A stretch of 64,000 nt of DNA from Echinarachnius parma (GCA_037951105.1 JBAMJV010004303.1:22501-86500), one strand, 5' to 3'. Positions 11,927 through 26,561 are shown, numbered from the stretch's first letter. Notes: generated by a model from the sequence alone, not told the origin. Numbers and translations: made by a program.

Positions 11927-11993
11927 ATGTATATGATTTGGGTGGTAGTATTTCTCGGCTCCATCGCTCCTACAGTGACACAGAATGAAGAAG
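11927..11993 (+). CDS. Signal-peptide exon, alternative first coding exon 1b of receptor copy 2
   Basis: ATG at 11927, 22 codons plus one base, then donor G|GTAAGCA (phase 1). The peptide MYMIWVVVFLGSIAPTVTQNEE differs from exon 1a by two substitutions and one added Glu. It is the signal exon nearest to the MAM exon at 14739, so I use it in the full-length model. The duplicated upstream block suggests it carries its own promoter. Confidence 0.65.
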
Positions 11994-14900
11994 GTAAGCA
12001 CGATTGATAACGAACATGTGGCGTGAAAATACTATCATAATAGATTTCCCTTTATCCAATTAGTGTGTAAAGTAAGTATTATATTTATATAAGAGTAGGG
12101 CCCTATTATACACGATAGTATGGTATAGTATAGTATAGTATGGTTATATTCCGTTTGAGTGTTTCGTCAAACATTTATGTAGATTTCCAAGTTTGCTTGT
12201 ATTTTGCAACATGAATGAATACTAAGTCTAAACACGTTGCGTAGCTTGGTTGGACTGACTACTGGGTGTCATGCGAATGATTCTATTTCGAGGGGCCATA
12301 CTTAATGTAGTTCTTTATTTCTACACGGATATCCCCCTATGTATCTTATTTTTGTTTTATTTATGGGTGGGGGGGGGGGGGGGAAGTACGTGCCCCCCGG
12401 CAGTTTGAGTCATACCTCAGTGGTACCATCAAGCTTATACGCGTTTCAAGGATCCTATAAGTATTATCAAAGTTGTTGTATGGTATTACTACTGCTGAAT
12501 ACATTTCTGTGTTTTAAATTGTTGAATGAGATTTATAAAATAATACAATCAAACAGTCGCGTGGTATTCCAATACAGTATAGTCACAGTGTACGTACGTC
12601 TCTGCTTTCTGGACTTGCTCAATCAGCTTCATTATAGTGGGGTTCACCTGCTTTCGGTATGCTAACTGTTGAACACAGCTTCATCGAACTGCATTTAGTT
12701 TGCCAACGCTTTCAGATTATGAGACTGTCCGCACGTCATACAGCTGTACGTCGAATGTTTGAATGAATAAATGAATGAATGATCGTTCATTTCCAACAAC
12801 AAACAATATACAAGTTTACAATGATCGAATATTGGTATACAGATTTGAAAAAAGGAGTTCTACTAAAAAGCGCCACGCTTGTAGATTGTAGGTCTCCTAT
12901 AAATTCTAAACAATATAATCAAGATTATACTTAGGGAAACAAATTAACAGAGAACAGGCCAAAGTAATTGGCTCAATTTGCAGTGAACATAATATGTACA
13001 TTATCTAAAAAATACGAATGTAAGAGATTGGAAGAGAAAGAAAAGAGAAAAGAAAAGAGAAGAGAAGTGGAGAGGAGAAGGGAAGGAAGGTACAAAAAGG
13101 ATAGGAGACTAAGTTTTGAAATTGTACAAGACTAACAAAATATATATATATACTGTATATGTACGACCAGGGCCCGGTCCATAAATAATAGCAATCGATT
13201 GTACACTCAGAAACTATGCACATTAATTCGAACAGATAATATCACACGATCTGACTTGCAATTTATTGCAACTTAATTTGCAATCGATTGTAATTTGAAC
13301 TCTTTCTACAACGGGGCCCAAAAGGATTCTAGACTTGCCTCGAAAATGTTGTTGATATGTAGTCAGAATTTGCCTTTTGGACGTTGTTTTGGTCATTATC
13401 TCAAAACGCCGGTAATTTCCCTACACTGTTGGACTATGGGGCGTCGATCCTGGGGGGGGGGGGGGGGGGGGGGGCAGGGGGGCGGTTGCCCCCCCCCCCC
13501 CCCCCCCGATGAAAATATTGGGGGGCGAACATATCATTTCGCCCCCCAATAATTATGAAAATGAGGAATAAAAAAATCGAGTGATATAATGCCAAAGAGG
13601 GGAAAGACACATTTATCAATAATTAATCTTCAAAATAGCTGTTTTGTTTTTTGGGAAAAGGACTGTAAATCTCTTTTTTTGCCGCGCACTTCGCGCGCAT
13701 ACAGTTTCTCATATTGTTTCATTTCGGTTGCGGGAACTCACCTTTTGAAATGTTTCAAATTTCGCCCCCCCCCCCCCCCCCCCCCCCCTCCCAATCGTAA
13801 AAACGGATCGACGCCTCTGGTTGGACATATCGTCATGGCCTTCGGCGAGCTATCTCGAAGAGTCTATCTATGTAGTTTACAAATGGTTTAAGAGAATCCG
13901 AGATTCATATAATGTATATCTATATATCCATACAAAGTCAGTGTATAGCTACATGTATATTAAAACAAATGTCCGTTTGACAAAGGCATATGCCCGAAAT
14001 ATCAAGTTATTAATTTTTGTCAAGGTGTTTTGATTTATTTAAAGTTTCGATATATCAATATAAATATATCACCATATATGTGTGCCACCGACCCAGGGCC
14101 TGTGTCCTACCCTGTCTTTATTCAGCTTATGGTATGATTCTTTAAATCATTGTGCTGTTATTAGTTTATATTTTGTATTGAAAATGTAAATATTATTTGT
14201 GTTTATGTCGTTTACACATACATATTATGTTGCTGGAAATGTGAAAATACGGAGATCCAATCAAGACAAATCCAGCGTTGTATCTAATGTGAATGACCCT
14301 TTATTTGTACAATCTGTTTAATTAAGGATTTACGTTTTGATTTTCTACTTTCCAAAGTATTTCCCAATTTATGCAATTGTTTATAAAAAAAAAACACGTG
14401 CTCCTATAATTTGACAATAACATACATAAGAGTAAACGATTTATAAAGACACACTAAAAGTGTGGCCGAGAAAATTCACATCCGTTTAGGCTTTAGCTAT
14501 ATAAACATGAATCATATACAGTACTGATACAATTGAAATTGACGATGGACTATTCGGAAAGATTATCTTAGTTGTTGGGACTACGAGCATGAGTAGTCAT
14601 TTAACAAACACAATAATACACACAATTACCGCTTGAAGTGTGCGATATTTCATTTCTTTGTTTTATTACGTTATAAGTTTTTAGAGGAATTTAGAGGAAT
14701 GGAATGACAAAAACTACTAAATATTACTATTTTCCTAGTTTGGAGTTGTGATTTCAGCAACAACAACTGTGGTATCCAACAAGACAGCAACGATGGAGGC
14801 TGGTGGACGAGGATGGGCAGATTAGGTACCTATGGTAAGTTTTATTTTGCGCTTGTGTTTCTATATTTTTTGTATGATGTTGTCCCATTTTCTGCTGGTA

Positions 14901-17900
14901 ATTATATTATAATTTGAGTAAGGAAATCCTTTGATGTTAATAAACTTTTAGGGTGTTGCACGCCTCGGGCTGAAAAAATTCCACGTGTCATTCGTTCTGA
15001 CTGCAGATCATTCTAAAGGCTTTCGATTTTTTAAATAAGTTGTTTGAAATCTCGAAATGAAATATAAAAACTCAAAATAGTTCCTGAAAGAGGATGGCTC
15101 TGGCATGGCAACGGATATTGCATGCATGCATGCACAGTAAAACTAGTACGCGTAGTACCCTGGCGTACGTGCAATTGCAACATACATGCATGTAATAACA
15201 AGCGATGGCCTCTCGCATTCACCAGTCCCAGAAGTCATGTCCAAATTTGTTGATTATTTGCTGCAGAGAGGGGGGTTCAATCTATCATTCTGCATGTTTG
15301 GTCTACTCCTATAGCTGCGCTCATCTGGACTCTGGTAAGTACCTTATTCAAAATTAATTGTACAATTGTCAATAGAATTATAATATAATATGAGTATGAT
15401 ATTGTCATTGACATTGTCATTGACTAATGACAGTGTAACTGTCAGACGTGTTTAAGACTTGGAGACATTATTGATTGGCTAGCCTCCCTATCCTAGCCCA
15501 ATTACAATTATATGAGCCATTAAGGCATTACCATTTTGCTAACACTAACAGTGGTCAGAGTCCAAAGTGGGCATTTGGAAAAAATTGTGTGGTATAATTC
15601 TATAAATAATTTATAAATACTGAAGACGTTAAATGACCTTTGACCTTCATCTTGACTGTCTAGCTACACAGGCCAACAGACCTCTACACATTTTGTTGTA
15701 TACAGGTTGTCATAGACTAATCATACAATAAAAACGCTATTATAATTTGTTTTGGTCCTATTTAACTATTTGGACTCTGACCACTGTTAGTGTTAGCAAA
15801 ATGGTAATATGGCTCATATAATTATAATGGTGCTAGGATAGGGAGGCTAGCCAATAAATAATGTCTCCAGGGCCCCGTTGCAGAAAGAGATACAATCGAT
15901 TGTAAGTTGCAATTAATCGTAAGTCAGATCACGTGTTCTAGATGCGCAAATCTGATTGGTTGAAACGCGTACATTTTCTGACTTACGATCAATCGTAACT
16001 TACAATCGATTGTATCTCTTTCTGCAACGGGGCCCAATTCTTTTAAACACATCTGACACTGTCAATGACAATGTCATACTCATATTATAATTATATTTAC
16101 AATTGTACAATTAATTTTGAATAAGGTACTTACCAGGGGCGTCGATCACGGGGGGATGGGGGGGGGGGGATATATCCCCCCCCCCCCAATATTTCAGGTG
16201 GGGGATGGCCTGTATTATCATCCCCCCCAAAAAAAATATTTGGGGTTCAAAAATATATGATAACATTAGAATTAAGGATTGCCCCCTCTCATGAATGGAA
16301 GTTGTTATTATAGTCTTCTTTAAACCACTTTTTGATAATGCAAAACGACCCAAATCCAAAATTATCCGGGGCTGCGCCCCTAGAACCCATATTAAGGTTA
16401 TTTGACCCAGTCCCAGCCCTGTACTCATTAAATAGTTTTATTCAGGACTTAATCTCTCTTGGCAAACTTTCAGGCAATCCTGGCCCACTGTGCGTCTGTG
16501 CTTCGCTCGTGAACTAAAATTGAGCTAACTATTCAATATATAGGTAATTGTATTTCTGGATATTACAAATCCCAAAGCTTCCGGGGGCTTCGCCCCCTAG
16601 TCCCCCACTAAGCTTTCCAATATTGGTATCCCATGACCTATTCAGGGTTCCATCATGATGATTGCAATCGACAGTTATCTATTATACTAAAATTCATCCA
16701 TACTTGGACAGTGCTCTCATCATAGCAGGAGCTTGCAATGTGCCCTTAATAATCTTCCAATCTCTAAACAGCTAAATCAAAAGCCAATTAAAGGGTTCCA
16801 CCACCCAAAAATAATAATCTTTTTATAGAAAGGTAACATCTTTAGTATTCCATTCCTTCAAAAAGTTCACAAAAATATGTTTTCAGAAAAAATATATAAT
16901 TGGAAAACGCATCACCATTCTCAGCCATGCGGTCATGCGGTCTGAATGCGCAGACTTTTATGCGAGCAGAGCCAGCGGCGCTCTATGCAGAGTGAACGAA
17001 TCATCCGGGATTCTATTGACGTACGCGTGAATTGCATTGGCGCACTCGCAAATGCCTGGCCCGTGTGGAACCACGAGATAGCCGTGGTTCCGTAAGTGGT
17101 GGAAATTAATTGCTGTGTTTATGAATTACACAACCCTTTGCAAAATGTTGGGTATCTATTTGATATCACAAAACGGTACCAAAACATATAATAACGTGTT
17201 GTCCTTTGCCTGGTGGTCCCCTTTAACTAAAGAATAGTAAACAAATATACCATGCACTTGAGAGCCTCTAGTTGAAATTATGGATTCCGAGGTGACAGGA
17301 AAAGCACTATGTTCTGAGGGTCGTAGACCCGAAGAACATAGTGCTTTTTCTGTCACCGAGGAATCCATAATTTCACTAGTGGCTCGAAATAGTGCATGAT
17401 ATATTTGTTTTATATCCTTCGCATAATCATAATCATCGCAAAAATAAATGATTTCAATTAAATTAAAGAAAAATATAAAGAAAACCAAAACATTGATCAT
17501 GGAACCATCACTGCTCTGACTATGTTCTGTTTGTGACACTGACCCCCTTTGCGCAATAAACCTAGCGCAGAGCGCGTATTGCGCTATATTTCCATTCATG
17601 GTTACGCGCATTAACAACTAATGCGCACCCAAATGCAAAACGCGCGCATCAAAGTGAATAATTAACCTGCTTTAAATACTACACACGTGTAATTGTATGG
17701 AGAAAATAGTTATTCGTACATTACACATACAGCTAGTGCAGTGTACACCGCGGCCGATTGTTAAATGACGAATTAGTGTCACGACCACAGAAGGACAACG
17801 ATGCACTATGTGCACCATTGTCGTAATTTTAAAATTCGAATACCGCTACGTTATACATGAAATGCATCTCTAGAATATTCTTTTGAACTTATTGATATTC

Positions 17901-20900
17901 ACGGGTGAAAATGTGCTGTATTTCTTTTTAAATAACTCTTTGAGAAATCTCGTCGAGCATCTTTCGCAAGCTAAAACAATTCCTCTGCTCGCAGGGAAGA
18001 TTTATAACACGCATCTCTATGGGCTCAATATGATCACCCGGCGTCTATGACGTCATTCATGGAATAGCATTTACTATTCCATGAATGACGTCACGCATAG
18101 CACATTTTTCTCAATTGGCATAACTATGTTTGGTCACATGACGCTATGTAGACCAATCACTGAACAGGATTTCATTCATGTAGGATATAATTAACTCTAT
18201 ATTTACATATAGACAACATATTTATATCTGGATATTACAAATCACAAAGCTTCCGGGGGCTCCGCCCCCTGGACCCCAATAAGCTTCCCAATATGGATAT
18301 CCCATGACTGATGCTATTCAGGGTTCCATCAAAATGCTTGCAAATATCGTCGCTGGGCAATTAAAAGGACAAATTGACGGTATCGATAGCAAAAAACGAT
18401 ACTTACTTTTTTGGAAGAAACAACATTTTGACATTTTGGGCAATAATATTTTTAAAATGCCAAATCCAGTAATCTTGTTTAGTGAAACAGTTATGTAGGC
18501 TATAAAGCAATCAAGTCGTTTAATTTGGCCTACGCTCAGTTCTTTTTAACGGAGTTATTTACGCATTTCTGAATTTGCCCTTTTTACATGCACGATATCG
18601 CGTCGATATTGGGCATGAAAAAGGACAAAATGCGTATTGCCCTTTTACGCGCATTGATAATGCACAGGCAATGCGCGCAACTTGGCGCAATAATGGGCAG
18701 CTAAAAGGGCAAATCCCTTTTTGTCCTTCGTATTGCCCATATGATATATATTTTTGATTTTCTCAAAAAGTTGGGAACATATGGGAATTCTAAACATATC
18801 ATCGGATAGGTTTTAAAGAACTCTATCTGAAAATAAAATAAAAACAAAATCGATATTCGACGATAATATCGGCCATTTTGCCCTTTTTATTGCCCAGCGA
18901 CGATATGTATCTATCAGGATAAAGTTCATATTGGACATAGCCCAGCTCATAACATAATGCTTGCAATGTACACTTAACAATCTTCCAATTTCTAAACAGC
19001 TGAATTCAAAAGCTTTGGGGCCCCCTAACCCTCTAATATTTTGCTCCTTTTTGTTTGGGGGGGGGGGGGGGGTGGTAAATGCGCTACTTTTAGTATAGAC
19101 TGACAAACAACCTCTTCATAATACACTTTAACATCAAACTCTTACACATTTATTATTGTACATGTATTGTGTGCACACGTGCTATAATTCTGTTTAGGAT
19201 CACATTCACCAACTGCTTTTGTTTTGTTTTTCCAATCCACCATTGTGTCAACTCTACGTCGTTTCAACACCGTATATCGCTCACACAAAGCGAAAGGCCG
19301 CCGAAGGCGGCCCTTTCGCGAGTGTTAAATAATTTGGGGTGATGGCGAATGAGTCATGGCATAATATTTAGCTTTTAATATATTATATAATTTCGCTGTA
19401 ATGGATGTGGGGGCAATGTATCCGGCAATTAGATAATGCGTGGCTGTAGAGTAAAACGTTTGTTTTTCTGTTGTATCTTTTGTTTTGTAGATTACTATTT
19501 CGCGAGATTTAGGTCTAGCGAGACATTTGTGAGGTGTTTCCTGCCAAACATGGAATTTCAGTCAAACTACGGAAAACTTTCCTTTACATATTACGTACGT
19601 AATGGCTTTCTTGACGTAGCAGTAGTGTGTGCAAATGACAACGATGCTGCAAGTACAAGAAGACTGGATGGTACCTCACGGCAGTGGCTCTACGCAGAAA
19701 TCGATATACAGTGCTCTTCTTCAATTCATGCAAGTACCAATAATAGTAATAATGCGCCTCTGAATAGGGCACCTAGATACATGGCGCTCTATAAATGCTA
19801 TATGGGCCTCAACGTGACAAAAGGGGTCTAAAGGCGAAATTTATGGAAAATGAGTTAAAACTATTTTCTGAATGTATGAAGTACTGAATCCAAAAATGTT
19901 GGGTTTTTACAAATCTGACTTTTTAAAGTACCTCTACAGTCTCACACAAAAATGGTGTATTTACGCAAAAGTGAACAGTATCTTCAGATATGCTACAAAA
20001 CGCAATTTAGAGAAACCCTCACACGTGTTTATTTTTGATCGCCAAATATTTGAGGCTGTTATGGGGTATGGTAAAAAAATACTTTTAACTGATCTAAAAA
20101 CCACTCGAATGCAATTTCAAAAAAATTACCTCGGCAAGGTCAGGACATTATTTATTCAAAATGGCTGCCGTATGACACGTGTACATGATTATAATGGTCA
20201 TGCGTCATGAACTCGCCTCCATATACATGTAGGGTGGTGCCGTTACGTTCTGGGGTTTTTTTGCTACCATTACCTTTACTTTTTATCGAAACCAGAACAA
20301 ATTTCTAAAGAAATGTTGGTATCACTTTAAAGGACTATTAGAATGCCATATGTCTGCAAAGTTTGAAATGTTTACCTATTTCCTAAGTGGAGATACAACT
20401 ATTTGAAGGTTGGAACCAGAGGATGCGCGCGTGGAAGCGGCGCCCCGGTACAAAGTCTATGGGGAAATGCTTTTTAAAGACCTTTTTTTTCTAAAACGTT
20501 GATAACTTTGTCAAAACTAGGTGTATAGCTACAATGTTGGTATTAAATGAAAGCTTTAACATTGACTTTATTGTAAAATGATTGAAAAGTGTTTTTGTCA
20601 CATTCAATTTTAACAAAATCAACACAAACACAGAAAATTGAGACTTGCCTGTACAAACTCTATGGGGGCACAATCTTGACCGATACATTCTGTGAATTCT
20701 TGGTAAAAACGTTAATATTTTCAATAAGACAAGGTGTAAGAATACAAATTTGGTATCAAATTAAAGCTTACCTATCAAACTGTATTATGACCGAACACAT
20801 TTAAGCTTTATTTTATATTCCGATCTTTAAAGGGATAGGCCTAGTTGAGTGTTAGTATAGGGGGGCACTTCACAAAATATTTTTTTGTGAGATAATGAAA

Positions 20901-23900
20901 AACTGACTGTCAAATTTAAAAGAACATACAATTTCAATTTTCAATGACAGAATAAACTTTATTTGAACAAAATCGGTTCAGAAACGGCTGAAATATCCAT
21001 AAACATATTTTTATTCAAAAATTCTTCACCAGGGGATATTTTTACTTTTTAGACAAATTTTAAAAGACTACTTTGAAACTAAATCTTAATAGGTTTTTAA
21101 ACAGTTGTTGATGATATCTCTATTAAATCATTATTCTAACAAAACATCAAATGCACAATTTTGTATGAAAAATGGCTAAAAAAACAATTATTTTTTTAGA
21201 GAGCGCCCTCTTGAGTTGTAACGGCTCTTTTTGAATGATAACAGGGGTCTTATGTAGTCGTTTGTAATTGTGTATACTTTTCGAGCATGGTGAAGTTATA
21301 ACTATTATTTTGTACCGTAATGGTGCAGGTTTTGGTTATACTAAAGTTAAGTTTGACCAATACTCAACTATCCCTTTAAGTGACACATAGTGAAAATGAT
21401 GGATTATCTTATTTTGTTTTCAGTATGAATAATAATAATAATAGTAATGGTGGCTACTTATATAGCGCACGAATGAAAGCCCCAAACAATATTATATTGC
21501 TGTAAATGTCTAAGTGTGCTCTGCATGAAAACATTATCATTTGTAGTCTAGAGCTACCTCAGAAAAAGTTATCATGGAAAATATTGACCTCTACAACTGT
21601 AAACAAAATGTGGGTTAATATACATTTTTTTAAAGTGTATAATGATATTTCTGAGTGCATATTAAAGGGATAGTTGAGTATTGGTCAAACTTAACTTTAG
21701 TAACCAAAACCTGCACGATTACGGTACAAACTAATAGTTATAACTTCACCATGCTCAAAAAGTATACACAATTACAAACGACAAAGTAAAACCCCCGTTA
21801 TCATTCAAAAAGAGCCGTTACAACACGAAGTGTCAAATTAACTCTAGAGAACGCCAGAGCGAAGCACTAGCGTTCTAGGTCCTAATACGGGACTGTAGTG
21901 CAGTGCGCGGTAATACCGTATAATAGTACGTGTAGTATGTATTGCAAAGCCAGTATAGTATGTGTAGTATGTATTGCAAAGACCCGTTCGTTCGCCTTTC
22001 GTTCGCGCTAATACACGGAGAGATGTCCATGAGGCGCATGTATATCACAGATTTTTTGCAGAATGGAGGGAAAAATCATAATCTTAATCCACCCGATAGT
22101 TGGATCACATATTGGAGAGTTAATTGCTGGTAAGTACCGTATCATATGTATAGTTTTAAGCACAATTAGCGTGCACAAACATATTTAGTTTCAGTTTTCT
22201 TTATGGAGGACCTAGATCGCTAGCGACTCGCGCTAGCGTTCTCTAAAAAGTGATACCCGGGCGTCAACCACTTTTATATAATATTTTGAAAGCAAATTTC
22301 ACAACAATTAGAGCATTTCAATGGGAATTATTATTATTTCCCATGTTTTTTTCGATGATCTTTCATATGGAATAGAAATCAGCCAAATCCGTTACAATTT
22401 TTGTTTGGGGGGCACTTTGGAAATTACCAAAACTCACCTTTGCCTTTAAGATTCTTATATTGTAATTTCCTTTCAGAAAATGTATATTTTTGATAGGATA
22501 GGGGAAGTTCGTCAGTGAATATTTAACATTGTCCTGCAGAAGCCCAAAACGGCATGTTTTGGAGGCGACCTCACGACGCATGACCACTACATTTTTAGGG
22601 GGGGGGGGGTTTAATAATAAAGTTGTACACCATTAGCAGGACTTCATTTGTCATTACAATGAAACTGCTCAATTATCAACCCACAAATTGTTGCACAAAC
22701 ACACACAAAATTATTATGCTCTAGTCCAGTGGTATGATTATTTTTATGGCAAATGGCATGAATTCAAGTTTAGCAGCCCATTTCAGCACCCTCACCTCAT
22801 GGAAAGACGTCTGGCAGTTGACCCCCAAATCCCCTAAATTGGCAGACCTATATCATGCAGCGGTTATAGGCTATGATCAACAGGCTTCACACCATTGGGG
22901 CCTTTTGAGACCTTCCAAAGCCTACATGTGTGGGTCGATTATCCGAACAAACTGCCAACCGCATCATCAACGAATGCAATGGGCGTGACGTCGCGTAGAT
23001 TATTTGCTACCTAATACTCAAGAAGAACATCACTTCACCAACTAATCCCAATATTAGTAAATAACTTCAAGCAATTTCATCTACACCTTACGTTTGTAAA
23101 TGTTACCTGAATAACATGCATACAGACTGGAATCTGAAGAAAAAACTATGGACTACAATCAGCCTAGACAACTATGACCATCCAGTCTATACAGGGTGGC
23201 CCAGAAATAACGGAACGGGGTGCTTGCTATAATGAAGACACATGATGCCTGTCATAGCAACTAGTAACGTTCAATGCGTGCGCCATTGTTAGTACCCTTT
23301 CTTCTCTATACACAGCTGAACGCACACTCACAATGGCGCACGGTTGATCGTTACTCGATGCAGTATGGCGGGTATCATGAGTCGTTAGTATGGCAAGTAC
23401 CCCGTTCCGTTATTTGTGGGGCACCCTGTATTGATGGAGTTTACACAAATCTTTGACGATTTACACACATCTCTGACAAACAATGTCCATATGACGAAGC
23501 TGGACAGGAACGGAAGATCCAGTAATGCCCTTATTGGTAAATCACGAGTAGGTTCACGGGTAAACCAAGCACCTCTATGTAGAATCCTGCAACAATTCGA
23601 GCTTCTGGCTACTGCCTAGTCTAGAAATTGATTCACTGGTATTCTGCCTTCAGAATACAACTGTTCATAATGGGAATACTAAGCTAAGGTCATGCAAAGA
23701 CCCTGTGATGCACGCCAATTTGCCATGGATAATTAGTCAAACTCCTCAAGCAACACAACGGTTGATGACCAAGGAATCGCGGGTGCGGTTCGTTATTCCA
23801 AAGGTTCGTTTATCCGAAAATGAAATAGGGTTCGAAATTCCGAAGGTTCGTTTATCCGAAAATAAAATCGCGTTCGATATTCCAAAGGTTCGTTGATCGA

Positions 23901-26409
23901 AAATGAAATAGGGTTCGTTAATCCGAAAATTTAATGGGGTTCGTTTATCCGTAAATGAAATCAGGTTCGTAAGTCCGAAAATACAAAAGGGTTTGTTAAT
24001 CCGAAAATGATATGGGGTTCGTATTGAACCTTTCGGAAAAACGAACCTTTGGAATAACGAGCTGTAACCGTTTTCAATCAAATAATGACAGTAGTAACTC
24101 CATCCATAGTTACTCCGGTTACAGCTCGAAAACACCTCTCTATATTACATCGGTCATAAGCGTACCCATGATTTTTTCAAGGAGGGAGTTATTCCGTCGC
24201 CAAATTTGTTAGAGGCCGAGACCACATAGAGCCGTGTAAGAGGGGAGGGGGAAGGGGGGGGGGGGGGGGGCAACAAATTTCGAGACTGAGGCCGAGACCA
24301 CTGGTGAAGTTTTGTCCTGGGGGGGGGGGGGGGGGTTCTGAGACTATTGGTTTAGATGGTCGAGACGGATGAAAAGTGGACTCGAAACCCGTAAAAGTGG
24401 GCCCCAGACCGGTACAAAGTATACCCGAGACCCACAAAAAACTAAAGGGGGTGAACACCCCAAAACAGTCCAAGGGGGGTGTTTTAACCCCAAAACACCC
24501 CTTCCCCTGGTTACGCATATGGTTAGGCATGTCGCAATACATAAGTATTGTGCGTGGTTGCTAGGCTAAATGATGTTGCTAGGCAACATTGATCTCCGTG
24601 GATAATTTCATGACTGTATTTTATGTAAATCAAGGTTAATGGTTTTACGATTTTTCTATTTTGATAAACTTTTAGAATCATTCATACACTAAACAAGTGG
24701 TATTGTCTAATAGATACAATCATTCAAATGGTATAGTAAAGTGTTTTAACTTTTTTATTTGAGGTTTGGTAAGAAATAGACAAACAAGCATCTATTTCAT
24801 TATGGTTGGTTTAAGGTTATTTCTGGTCTTTTTTCGATAACTATGAAGAAAATAAAGTCCATCACATTAACATGAATAATCCAAAGCGTGTTTTATTAAG
24901 TTTTGAGAAAAAATGAAAAATTTATGAAGTATGCAACTGTTGCTAGGAAACGCTTCTCGATTGATATTTACTTCAACTGACGACGAGGCACCATTTTGCC
25001 TTTCGAAGTGATTTCATCATAGGAAAACCCATATTTATGCATATTGATTGCATAATTTGAAAATAAGTCATATATACATGTATATGCAATTCCAGTTTTA
25101 TTTCTTGTAAAAGGGGGCGTGGTCTATTTAGTGTTGGTTTCCATGGTGATTCTTCAAGTAGCGGCAATTTTAATGGTCGTTTTCATAAACTTCAATTCCT
25201 TTTCAAATGAGTTATAAATTGCTTTAATCCAGCCGGGTGCATTAAAATCGAAAATGTTGAATCTTGCATCTTACTTTTTGCTCATTTGCCGCATTTGTGT
25301 AGCATTCACATCAGACTAGTTGCCATGGCAACGGTTTATCAATTTAGCCTTATATATTGTTTATGGATTCCTAGACCTCATTCCTTCCGAGAGAATCACA
25401 TTCAGCCATATGTATACACCACAGGAGTAAGGAGTAATGTGAGTTTGCATGAATTACATACAAATATGCAATTGGAAGTTAGTATTATGTCACTGACCTA
25501 GAGTTGACCCCTAATGACCTCTAATGACCGAATAAATCATGTACCGTTTGCAATATTTTAGAAACTGGTAGCTGGTATTACATTTATTATTCCCTGAAAA
25601 TATGAAAAACATATGTTAACTAGATTGTGAGAAATGTTACTGTTTGTCAACATGTCGTTCTATAATGGAACCCACTGTTTATGCATGATGTATTTTACCA
25701 CGTGTTACATAAGCAGCGTTGCCATGGTAACGTGTAACTCTCGGGGCTCCAAACTTCCAGTTTGGGATAGCTGAGATTTGTACCTTCAAAATGATACCAG
25801 AAATTCTTGGCCACCAGAGGGGTGCAGCCAACGTCATTTTAAAGCGATTGTTCAGGTCTTGCCTCATGGACTACATTTTCAGATGACGTTTGCGCCATAC
25901 TATGTGCCGCGCGCTAAGACCCCTTTTGTCGCGTTGAGGCCCATATATTATTATTATTATTATTACCATGGTCATGACAAGTTTAGTCATTTAATGGGAA
26001 TACTGAACACAACGGCTATTTACACAATCTGCTATACGAGTAACCGAGTAAAGTAGACACACTTTTCGATTTTAGACATATCAATCGTATACATTGGATT
26101 AAGAATAAATTTCATTATTTCCAAATCGGTATTTTGATATTATTTTACGGCACTCAGTTTTCAGTATTCAAGAAATAAAATGTTCTTTACCAAAAATAAG
26201 ATAAAAACTAATCCACCATGCTTGAAAGAAATACAAAATTACAAATAACTAAGTAAAACGCCTGTTATCATTCAAAAATAGCCATTAAAACTCAAGAGGG
26301 CGCTCTCTAAAAAAAAGTATTATCATAATTGTTAATATTAATAATTAAAGTATAATCATTCATTGTATTGTTGTCGTTGTTATTTGTAATGTTGTTATTA
26401 TTATTATTA

Positions 26410-26444
<35 letters not shown>

Positions 26445-26480
26445 TTAATATTATTATTAGTAGTAGTAGAAGTAGTAGTA

Positions 26481-26561
<81 letters not shown>

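Larger units (their letters stand above)
11994..14738 (+). other. Intron of receptor copy 2 with poly-G and palindromic repeats
   Basis: Contains a poly-G patch (12364-12384), a short A/G-rich purine stretch (13020-13090), a 'GGGCCCCGTTGC' palindrome (13170-13319) and the 'GGCGTCGAT' poly-G element (13440-13815). No exon recognised. Confidence 0.55.
14835..19490 (+). other. Intron of receptor copy 2 dense in inverted repeats
   Basis: Holds the 803-bp nested palindrome (15333-16135), a truncated 'GGCGTCGAT' poly-G end (16136-16235), two copies of a repeat centred on 'gggggcttcgccccc' (16545-16720 and 18226-18340), hairpins at 17251-17399 and 18045-18100, and a poly-G patch at 19056. A long minus-strand open frame at 17156-17617 reads through the hairpin and is rejected. 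Confidence 0.55.

Noticed and set aside
13295-13619. Open frames with poly-Gly and poly-Pro on both strands
   Set aside because: Produced by G- and C-runs of a MITE; the same applies to frames at 24189-24542, 36459-36753 and 39320-39609.
15267-15334. Possible exon between CTGCAG and CTG|GTAAGT
   Set aside because: Frame entry and exit do not both fit phase 1, the peptide has no MAM feature, and the donor belongs to the foldback element at 15333.
17156-17617. 153-codon minus-strand open frame
   Set aside because: It reads straight through a long hairpin and matches no family; the frame is a by-product of the repeat.
18048-18092. CRE (TGACGTCA) regulatory site
   Set aside because: The motif is part of a short hairpin repeat within an intron and has no promoter context.
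19872-20210. 112-codon open frame
   Set aside because: No recognisable domain, splice sites or composition shift; kept only as uncharacterised intron.
23784-24062. CRISPR-like direct repeats
   Set aside because: Units are contiguous without unique spacers and degenerate; a minisatellite.
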